Origin: Chloroflexota bacterium
Lineage (GTDB): Bacteria > Chloroflexota > Limnocylindria > Limnocylindrales > CSP1-4
Assembly: GCA_021777365.1 (NCBI GenBank)
Contig: JAJYDP010000400.1
Coordinates: 1-5,209 of the forward strand
Direction of reading: 5' to 3'
DNA length: 5,209 bases
The position numbers were made by a program, and so were the translations under genes. The notes under the pieces are model-generated. The model saw only the letters and a program-made list of their open reading frames with translations, did no database searches and was not told where the DNA came from. The first letter of the stretch is position 1. Each line of letters starts with the position of its first letter. This document shows, piece by piece, positions 1 to 5,021 of the stretch.

Positions 1-6
1 TATAAC
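1..6 (+). promoter_or_regulatory. possible -10 element of the Fic gene promoter
   Basis: The window opens with TATAAC, a 5/6 match to the bacterial -10 consensus, in an otherwise GC-rich stretch 32 bp before the Fic start codon. It would place transcription start near position 13 and give a leader of about 25 nt. The matching -35 element would lie outside the window, so this is only a suggestion. Confidence 0.3.
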
Positions 7-37
7 CTGCGCAACACGCTCCGAGTGAAGGGTTGCC

Positions 38-1255
38 ATGCCGCACTACGTGCGCCGGCACTGGGCGGGGACCCCGGGTGGGTTCGGTCGGTCGGCCCGC
101 AGCTTCGACTACGACGCATTCGTGCCGGATCCCATCGCGGACGTCGCGTTGACCTTCTCCGCGCCGGCGGTTGACGCGATCTCGCTGGCAGAGCGTGCCC
201 TCCGCGACGTTCAGCGATCGAGCGAGCTGGCGGGGCTGGAATCGTTGAGCCACCAGCTGCTGCGGACCGAGGCGGTGGCATCGTCGTGGATCGAGGGCCT
301 GCAGCTCTCGCATCGACGCCTGGCGCGCGCGCTGTTCGACGCTGCGTCCGCCGACGGGACGGCGCGGGCGGTCGTGGGCAACATCGAGGCGATGGAGCAG
401 GCGGTGCGGCTCGGGGCGGAAGCACGCGATCTCGACACCGAGGACGTCCTGCAGATCCACCGGCTGCTCCTCGAGCGAACGCGGGACGCCGGCATCGCGG
501 GACACCTGCGTGATCGGCAGAACTGGATCGGCAGAGACGGATCGTCCCCATACCGCGCCGAGTTCATCCCACCCCCCGAGGGGGACGTGCCCGGGCTGGT
601 CGCCGACCTGTGCGCATTCGCTGATCGCCGCGACCTGCCCGTCATCGCGCAGGCCGCCATCGCCCATGCCCAGTTCGAGACCATCCACCCGTTCGCCGAC
701 GGCAACGGGCGGGTCGGGCGAGCCCTCATCCACGTCGTGCTGCGGCGCGGCGGCGTTGCGGAGACGTTCGTGCCGCCGGTGAGCGTTGTGCTGGCGGCGA
801 ACGTGCGCCGCTACGTGGACGGGCTGACAGGATTCCGCGAGGGACGCGTCTCGGAATGGTGCGAGCTCTTCGCACGAACGCTGCACGATGCAGCAGTCGC
901 CGCCGAAGAACTGGGTGGGAACCTCGCCGCGCTGCAGGAACAATGGCGCGTGGCAGCGGGGAACCCCAGGCGCACCTCCGCAACGCAGAAGCTCATCGAA
1001 GCCCTGGGGCGGCGCCCGATCGTCGACATCCGGGCGGCCGGCGAGCTCGTCGGCGTCAGCTACCCTCAGGCACGCCACGCAGTGCTCGTGCTCGAGGCGG
1101 CCGGCGTTCTGCGGCCAGTCATCGTCGGGAGACGCCGCAACCGCGCGTGGGAAGCGCCCCAGGTGATCGCCCTGCTCGACGACTTCGCGTTCGAAGCAGC
1201 GACACCCACTCGTGACGGCGAGCCACGGCGTCCCTCCCCGGCGCGCCGGGCCTGA
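38..1255 (+). CDS. Fic family protein (AMPylase-like) with C-terminal winged helix
   Basis: This 405-residue protein is a Fic-domain enzyme. The family typically transfers AMP from ATP to hydroxyl side chains of target proteins in the cytoplasm; the target here is unknown. The complete signature HPFADGNGRVGR is at residues 217-228, with catalytic H217, D221 and R225/R228 of the phosphate-binding loop. A class II-type inhibitory helix is present upstream as SSWIEG at 82-87 (S82-x3-E86-G87), so the enzyme probably restrains itself in cis. The substrate flap is likely around 158-180. Residues about 310-375 look like a winged HTH ending in a basic GRRRNR wing, the usual layout of long Fic proteins. 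The ATG start has AAGGG about 5 nt upstream, and total length fits the family. A DUF2442 gene follows after 12 bp. Fold and motif are clear; a toxin, defence or regulatory role is inference. Confidence 0.93.
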   Translation: MPHYVRRHWAGTPGGFGRSARSFDYDAFVPDPIADVALTFSAPAVDAISLAERALRDVQRSSELAGLESLSHQLLRTEAVASSWIEGLQLSHRRLARALFDAASADGTARAVVGNIEAMEQAVRLGAEARDLDTEDVLQIHRLLLERTRDAGIAGHLRDRQNWIGRDGSSPYRAEFIPPPEGDVPGLVADLCAFADRRDLPVIAQAAIAHAQFETIHPFADGNGRVGRALIHVVLRRGGVAETFVPPVSVVLAANVRRYVDGLTGFREGRVSEWCELFARTLHDAAVAAEELGGNLAALQEQWRVAAGNPRRTSATQKLIEALGRRPIVDIRAAGELVGVSYPQARHAVLVLEAAGVLRPVIVGRRRNRAWEAPQVIALLDDFAFEAATPTRDGEPRRPSPARRA

Positions 1256-1267
1256 GGCGCCTCCAGG

Positions 1268-1594
1268 GTGCCCCGCGCCCGAGAGCGCAATTTGACGCAG
1301 GTTCCCGTCATCGAGCGGGTGCACTGCGACGACGAGCACGTCTACGTCCACCTGGCCGATGGCCGCGAGGTGGGCATTCCGCTCGCCTGGTCGGAGCGGC
1401 TGTCGAGCGCCACCCCCGAGCAGCGAGCCAACTACCAGCTCGAGGAGTCCGGGACCGCCATCCACTGGCCCGACGTCGACGAGGACATCGGGCTCGCCAC
1501 GTTCCTGGGGGTGTCCGAGGACGCGCTGTACGACGCGCTGGGCTTCCGCGCCCCGACGCGCCCGACCGAGGAGTACGTGTCCCTCGCCGGCTGA
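1268..1594 (+). CDS. DUF2442 domain-containing protein
   Basis: This small acidic protein of up to 108 residues matches the DUF2442 pattern. A short beta-rich N-terminal part (VIERVHCDDEHVYVHLADGR at about 14-33) leads into an IPLAWSERLSSATPEQRANY segment and then an IHWPDVDEDIG motif near 64-74, which is the most recognisable family signature. DUF2442 has no established biochemical activity. It is often found beside DUF4160 genes in toxin-antitoxin-like pairs and has been suspected of being an antitoxin or DNA-binding partner. The gene starts 12 bp after the Fic stop and is probably co-transcribed with it. The start is uncertain: GTG at 1268 sits next to the previous gene, while TTG at 1292 has a GAGAG upstream and begins closer to the conserved domain. 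A regulatory link to Fic is inferred from position only. Confidence 0.85.
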   Translation: MPRARERNLTQVPVIERVHCDDEHVYVHLADGREVGIPLAWSERLSSATPEQRANYQLEESGTAIHWPDVDEDIGLATFLGVSEDALYDALGFRAPTRPTEEYVSLAG

Positions 1595-1610
1595 GGCGTC
1601 CCGCAGAGCC

Positions 1611-1630
1611 GCGGCGAACCGAGCCGCCGC
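1611..1630. terminator. possible bidirectional terminator hairpin
   Basis: GCGGCG and CGCCGC form a 6-bp all-GC stem around an 8-nt loop, in the 90-bp gap between the convergent DUF2442 and ATPase genes. There is no T-run on either side, so an intrinsic terminator is not proven. In a GC-rich genome a short stem like this can also arise by chance. Confidence 0.25.
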
Positions 1631-1684
1631 AATCGGCTACGTGTCATCCAGGCCCATCACGTAGAACAGCGCCCGGTCCACGCG

Positions 1685-2929
1685 CTACGGCCCGAGCAGG
1701 GCCGCCGGCACCACCGCGATCCCGTCTGCCTCGCGGTAGGCGTGCGTCCCCGTGGTGACGATGACCGCGTCGAGCAGCTCATCGCCGATCCGGTCGCGCA
1801 GCCACCGCAGGTGCCGCACGTCGCGCGGCTCGATCGTGCGGGCGAGCTTCACCTCGATTGCCACGACACGCCCGTCACCGCGCTCGACGATGAGGTCGAC
1901 CGCGTGCTCGTTGGGCTCTCGGGTGCGCAGATGCAGAACGGTCGCCTCAGCGGCCTGTGCATAGACCCGCACGCAGAGCGTCACCAGGGACTCGAATAGG
2001 GCCCCGAGGTAGGCGCCGGATCGCATCAGGCCGCCGGGGTCCAGGTTCATGAGCCGGGCCGCGATGGCGGGGTCGAATAGCTGGTGCTTGGGCGCGGCAC
2101 CGAGTCGGCTCACCCGGTTGTTGGTGGGTAGCCAGGCCGGCACCGGTTCCAGGATCCACAGGGCTTCGAGGATGTCGACGTACGGGGCGACGGCGTTCCG
2201 GGACGGCTTTTCACCCCGGCCGCCGGTCGCGGCCTCCCGGATCGACTCGAACGAGGCGGTCGTCGAGATCATCGAGGCGTACGCGGTCATCCATCGGCGC
2301 AGGGCCGCAGGGTTGCGAACGCGGTGCCCCATCTCGGGGAACTCACGCTCGACGATCTGGGCGATGTAGCCGTCCAGCGCCGCCCGTAGCGCTCGGTCCG
2401 CGTAGCCGCGCAGGCCGGGGAGCCCTGACACGACAATCTCGCGGACGTAGTCGTCGAGACGCACGCCGGTCGAGCCACTCATTGCCGGGCGTTCGCCGGA
2501 CAGGAGGGCGGCGAGGCTCACCGTGGGGATGCCCACGCGGCGCTCACCGAGCGTGAGCGGGCGCACTCGCAGGCGGACGATCCGACCGGCACCGGAATGC
2601 ACGGGGACATCGCTGCGATTTGCCGACCCGGTCAGCAGGAACCGCCCCGGTGAGCGGTCCTCATCGACCGCCCGGCGCACGAGGTCCCACGCGACCGGCA
2701 TGCGCTGCCACTCATCGATGAGGATGGGTGGCTCCCCGGTCACGACGAGCGATGGGTCGGCTCTGGCCGCGAGCGCCTCGTCGGCGTCATCGAGCGCGTG
2801 GACCGATCGCGCTCGCCGCGTTGCGGTCGCGGTCTTGCCCACGGCCTTCGCCCCCTCCAGCGCGATGGCCGGCAGGAAGCCCAGCAGGCTGTCGAGCTCG
2901 CTGTCGATGACGCGGGGCAGGTACTCCAC
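1685..2929 (-). CDS. AAA_14/DUF4143 family ATP-binding protein
   Basis: This 414-residue protein is a P-loop ATPase fused to a DUF4143 region. Walker A is GAKAVGKT at 26-33, Walker B is ILIDEW at 69-74 with D72/E73, and a sensor-like LLTGSANR follows at 98-105. The C-terminal half has a PD-(D/E)XK-like pattern: E313, D345 in EHAVDLIVE, and E359-x-K361 in AIEVK. The family is widespread in archaea and bacteria, is often linked to mobile or defence regions, and its substrate is unknown. The chosen GTG gives VEYLPRVIDSELD, the normal family N-terminus, with GAGG 8 nt upstream (2938-2941). The frame stays open to a TTG at 3124, but that extension reads through the likely promoter and does not resemble the family. 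ATG at 2998 is a weaker alternative start. The gene converges with Fic-DUF2442, and the three-copy repeat upstream suggests regulated transcription. Confidence 0.9.
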   Translation of the reverse strand: MEYLPRVIDSELDSLLGFLPAIALEGAKAVGKTATATRRARSVHALDDADEALAARADPSLVVTGEPPILIDEWQRMPVAWDLVRRAVDEDRSPGRFLLTGSANRSDVPVHSGAGRIVRLRVRPLTLGERRVGIPTVSLAALLSGERPAMSGSTGVRLDDYVREIVVSGLPGLRGYADRALRAALDGYIAQIVEREFPEMGHRVRNPAALRRWMTAYASMISTTASFESIREAATGGRGEKPSRNAVAPYVDILEALWILEPVPAWLPTNNRVSRLGAAPKHQLFDPAIAARLMNLDPGGLMRSGAYLGALFESLVTLCVRVYAQAAEATVLHLRTREPNEHAVDLIVERGDGRVVAIEVKLARTIEPRDVRHLRWLRDRIGDELLDAVIVTTGTHAYREADGIAVVPAALLGP

Positions 2930-2965
2930 TCTGAGGGCCTCGGTGCCACAGTGGCCAACAGTGCC

Positions 2966-2986
2966 GGCGCCCGATGCTGCGGCGCC
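2966..2986 (-). promoter_or_regulatory. possible hairpin in the ATPase mRNA leader
   Basis: GGCGCC occurs twice with 9 nt between copies, so it can fold into a 6-bp stem in the predicted leader of about 75 nt. A competing fold is possible between the GCCGGC copies at 2963-2968 and 2991-2996, which lie within a CAGTGCCGGC direct repeat (2959-2968 and 2987-2996). No known riboswitch class is recognised. This may only be GC-rich chance structure. Confidence 0.2.
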
Positions 2987-2999
2987 CAGTGCCGGCATC

Positions 3000-3056
3000 C
3001 ACTCTGGCAGGATCGTAGTATGCAATCTGGCAGAATACAAGAGCACATTCTGGCAG
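3000..3056. repeat. three 11-bp direct repeats at exact 23-bp spacing (likely operator)
   Basis: CAnTCTGGCAG occurs at 3000-3010, 3023-3033 and 3046-3056. The copies differ only at their third base, and each is followed by a purine. Both steps are exactly 23 bp. The core CTGGCAG is itself an odd palindrome (CTG-G-CAG), and the middle copy extends to TCTGGCAGA, so each copy could bind a small symmetric or monomeric regulator. The copies flank and fill the predicted minus-strand promoter: one upstream of -35, one in the spacer and one at the start site. This is the layout of a repressor operator. The repeats are seen directly; the operator role is inferred. Confidence 0.8.
3012..3040 (-). promoter_or_regulatory. 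predicted promoter of the ATPase gene
   Basis: Reading the minus strand, TTGTAT (3040-3035) is followed after exactly 17 bp by TACGAT (3017-3012). These match the -35 consensus at 3/6 and the -10 consensus at 4/6. The stretch is clearly AT-richer than its surroundings. Transcription would start near 3005, about 75 nt before the GTG at 2929. The 17-bp spacer contains the middle copy of the 11-bp repeat. Confidence 0.5.
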
Positions 3057-3095
3057 GCGATTGGCGTTGCCACGCGTCGCGCCGGCGTCTCCAGG

Positions 3096-3320
3096 AAGTG
3101 AGTCGGCGAGTTCGAGGCCGGCAAGTCGACGGCGGAGTTCGGCTACGTCGTCCGCGTGCAGCGAGTCGACCGCGCGCAGCAGCCCCGGCAGCTCCCTGGC
3201 GACCGCGTCCAGCGCCATGTCGTCCTCGACCCATGCGGGTCCGGCGCGATCCACGTACTCGCCGATCCGCCGGGCGCTCTCGGCGATGAACGTGAGGATC
3301 TCCCTATCGCGCGGCGTCAT
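3096..3320 (-). pseudogene. remnant of a HepT-like (DUF86, HEPN) toxin gene
   Basis: From ATG at 3320, residues 1-41 read as a HepT N-terminus: MTPRDREILTFI, then ARRIGEYVD, then the DMALDAVA helix. Residues about 42-50 (RELPGLLRA) look like the final helix of the same family, normally some 60 or more residues further on. The middle, which should hold the RNase motif R-x(4-6)-H with its following tyrosine, is absent, consistent with an in-frame deletion. No stop occurs near the expected end: the frame runs on through the ATPase promoter and into antisense of the ATPase gene until 2787. The ATG overlaps the TAG of the upstream nucleotidyltransferase remnant by 17 bp, as is common in mntA-hepT pairs. 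HepT normally cleaves RNA and is neutralised by MntA. This copy is very unlikely to be active. The family call rests on pattern recognition of short segments. Confidence 0.6.
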
Positions 3321-3611
3321 AGAGCACCACCGCCTCGCGCGCGATCCGCGCCGCCAGTGAGGGCCTCCGCACCGGAGCCGCCAGCAGGTCGATGTCGCGC
3401 CCGAAGAGGCGCTCCGTCTCGACGATCAGATCGACCCGCTCGCGTAACCCGAGAGCATGGCCGGGGGCCGGCGAGGACGCGCATGGCCTGTGCCCGGCGG
3501 CGCGTCGAGCATGGCCGCAAGCTCGGCCGTTCGCACGCCCGCCGGACGCTGGGACAGGGCGAGCAGGGAACGCAGGGCGTGTTCGGAGGCGACGAGGCGT
3601 ACCACGATCAC
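3304..3611 (-). pseudogene. remnant of an HTH-nucleotidyltransferase (MntA-like) antitoxin gene
   Basis: A GTG at 3611 begins a frame that reads as an HTH N-terminus (VASEHALRSLLALSQ, then VRTAELAAMLDAPPG, to about 3510). The next recognisable piece, AMRVLAG near 3484-3464, is in a second frame. The C-terminus is in a third frame from about 3457 to TAG at 3306-3304, with ERLFGRDIDLL and PSLAARIAREAVVLYD, which resembles the end of MNT-domain proteins (usual form: a conserved R/D-x-D-L strand, then a helix and a REAV-type strand). The catalytic GSxxRGxxxxxSDxDL region is missing. Normal members of this HTH-plus-MNT type are clearly longer than the roughly 100 codons left here. Frame changes and internal loss indicate a dead gene. 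Active MntA AMPylates HepT as an antitoxin. The start overlaps the stop of the upstream membrane protein gene by 4 bp. Confidence 0.6.
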
Positions 3612-4879
3612 ACCTTCACGCTGCGCGCGTGATTGCTCAATCGCTCACCGGCGCCAGCTGCCGCGGAGCTCATCGACGCGCCGGATCCAGGGGCCCGGAA
3701 TCGCCTGAACGGCCCCCATCCCAGCAGGACGAACGGTGCTGCGAGCACGATGACCGCCTCCGGGTTGAAGCCGATGAGCACACCGAGCGGCCAGCCCAAC
3801 GCGAGGGCGTAGGTGGCAGCCAGCAGCCATCGGTATTCCCAGGGCCAACCCCTCACGGCTGCGTCACGGGTCAGGACGGCAGCGGCGGGCAGCAGCAACG
3901 TCCCGTCATACGACCATCCGCGTGGGCCGGCGAACAGGGCGAGGACGCAGGTCAGCGCCACGGCCCGGGGGGCATCCCACGTGCGCAGCGGCCGCCGCGC
4001 CGCCAGGATGACGGCTGCACCTGCCGCGTATCCGACCAGTGCGGGTCCAGCGAGCGAACCCTCGGCGCTCCCGTCGATGGACAGACGTCCGAGCAGACCC
4101 GGCAGGCTCAGCGCCTGCCATCCAACGGCGCGGAAGTCCGTCCCCGTCTCGGAGACCACGGATGCCAGCCAGTGCACCGGCCAGGCGAGCATCCCCCCGG
4201 TCGCGACAACGCCAAGGACGTACTGGGCGGCGGCAAGCCCGAGCGCGACGGCGACGGGGCGCCATGCCCTGCGCCAGGCAGCCAGGACGCCGAGTGGCGC
4301 CCCCAGGTGGGGGCGGTAGGTGGCTCCTCCCAGCGCGAGGCCAGCGAGCACCCATCGGTTGCCCGTGAGTCCAGTCGCAGCCGCGAGCGTCAGCAGCAGC
4401 AGGACGGCCGAGTTCTGCCCCGAGATGACGCCTGCGGCGGCGGGAGCCCACGCGACGGTGCCAAGGATGGCCCAACGCCTGGGAATGCCGTACAGGCGGG
4501 CCCCGAGCAGCGCGGCACCCAGCAGCACCGTCGCCTGGACGAGCACGTGCAGCGCGGCTGCCAGGTCGTATGGCAGCCAGGTGAACGGCACGTAGAGCAG
4601 GGCAACCGCCGGCGGGTACAGGAACGGCGTCGCCGCAAGGCCGTGCGAGAGCTCGTACTCGATGATCGGGCGCAGATCCGCAACCTGTGGGCTGAAGGCC
4701 AGTTTCCCCGCGGCGTAGAACGACGCGAAGTCAGTCCAGTGCCGGGCCGGCATCGTCAGCAACTGGAGCCAGGCGACGACCGCCGCGGCCGCGAGCCAGA
4801 CAGGCGCCCGGCGCGCGTTCCAGTAGTTGCGCAGCCAGAGAAGACCGGCGGGCCGGACGGTTACCGCTGCCTTGGCCAC
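3608..4879 (-). CDS. DUF2029/GT87-family membrane glycosyltransferase (mannosyltransferase-like)
   Basis: This 423-residue polytopic membrane protein has many alanine/leucine-rich helices, roughly at 26-43, 88-102, 107-126, 137-152, 158-170, 176-187, 193-202, 207-229, 277-294, 306-318, 327-337, 350-369 and 373-388. Family features are an early periplasmic DFASFYAAG (50-58, with D50 as candidate catalytic aspartate), FLYPP (86-90), a GQNS loop before a helix (154-157) and YRPH (188-191), where related proteins often have KP. GT87 enzymes use polyprenyl-phosphate-mannose or similar donors to build envelope glycans. The exact donor here is not determinable. GTG at 4879 is chosen because GGAGGAGGA lies just upstream. 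The frame continues open for 70 more codons, but that stretch is proline/arginine-rich and spans the intergenic region. The C-terminal tail from about 396 is hydrophilic. It is divergent from a nucleotide-sugar dehydrogenase, which supports a glycan role. Confidence 0.87.
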   Translation of the reverse strand: MAKAAVTVRPAGLLWLRNYWNARRAPVWLAAAAVVAWLQLLTMPARHWTDFASFYAAGKLAFSPQVADLRPIIEYELSHGLAATPFLYPPAVALLYVPFTWLPYDLAAALHVLVQATVLLGAALLGARLYGIPRRWAILGTVAWAPAAAGVISGQNSAVLLLLTLAAATGLTGNRWVLAGLALGGATYRPHLGAPLGVLAAWRRAWRPVAVALGLAAAQYVLGVVATGGMLAWPVHWLASVVSETGTDFRAVGWQALSLPGLLGRLSIDGSAEGSLAGPALVGYAAGAAVILAARRPLRTWDAPRAVALTCVLALFAGPRGWSYDGTLLLPAAAVLTRDAAVRGWPWEYRWLLAATYALALGWPLGVLIGFNPEAVIVLAAPFVLLGWGPFRRFRAPGSGASMSSAAAGAGERLSNHARSVKV

Positions 4880-4882
4880 GCG

Positions 4883-4891
4883 TCCTCCTCC
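4883..4891 (-). promoter_or_regulatory. strong ribosome binding site fixing the GT87 gene start
   Basis: Minus-strand GGAGGAGGA stands three bases before the GTG codon at 4879, with the best-matching GGAGG part 6-7 nt away. It is the best Shine-Dalgarno sequence on this strand of the window and decides the start over the upstream codons of the open frame. I see no convincing minus-strand promoter between it and 4975. Confidence 0.75.
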
Positions 4892-4941
4892 GCTTGTCGA
4901 GTCACCAGCCTGCGGTCGCCTATGGTGGCGCATCGGTACCA

Positions 4942-4970
4942 TTGGCGGGCGTGCACGAACAGGGTAAGGT
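4942..4970 (+). promoter_or_regulatory. predicted promoter of the nucleotide-sugar dehydrogenase gene
   Basis: TTGGCG (4942-4947, 4/6 to the -35 consensus) and TAAGGT (4965-4970, the TAnnnT form common in GC-rich bacteria) are separated by exactly 17 bp. Transcription would start near 4977, giving a leader of about 45 nt. A partial palindrome centred on GGTACC (4931-4944, CAnnGGTACCnnTG) overlaps the -35 element and could be a regulator site. Confidence 0.4.
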
Positions 4971-5007
4971 CGCGTCACCGGGCCACTCTGGGACGGCCGC
5001 GGGGGTA

Positions 5008-5015
5008 CAGGAGGG
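5008..5015 (+). promoter_or_regulatory. ribosome binding site of the nucleotide-sugar dehydrogenase gene
   Basis: CAGGAGGG lies 6 nt before GTG 5022. The match and spacing favour this start over TTG 5016, the adjacent GTG 5025, and the later TTG 5103, which has no usable spacing to a purine-rich stretch. Confidence 0.65.
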
Positions 5016-5021
5016 TTGGCC

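Noticed and set aside
211..729. 172-codon minus-strand open frame opposite Fic
   Set aside because: It is a shadow of the Fic reading frame, rich in Ser/Arg/Ala with no domain features.
3000..3056. CRISPR array or replication iterons
   Set aside because: An 11-bp unit in three copies with 12-bp spacers is far too small for CRISPR, and there is no origin or Rep gene. A promoter operator fits better.
2787..3095. Downstream continuation of the HepT-remnant frame to its stop at 2787
   Set aside because: Beyond about residue 75 the translation loses family resemblance and runs through the promoter and antisense of the ATPase. It is probably read-through of a gene that lost its stop.
2523..3101. 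192-codon plus-strand open frame opposite the ATPase
   Set aside because: It is antisense to a clear coding gene, has serine/arginine-rich composition typical of GC-rich shadow frames, and shows no recognisable motif.
2930..3124. 65-residue N-terminal extension of the ATPase starting at a TTG
   Set aside because: It crosses the predicted promoter and repeat array, lacks family resemblance, and the family N-terminus begins at the GTG at 2929.
3813..4319. 168-codon plus-strand open frame opposite the GT87-like gene
   Set aside because: Antisense shadow of a membrane protein gene, with no ribosome binding site or motif recognised.
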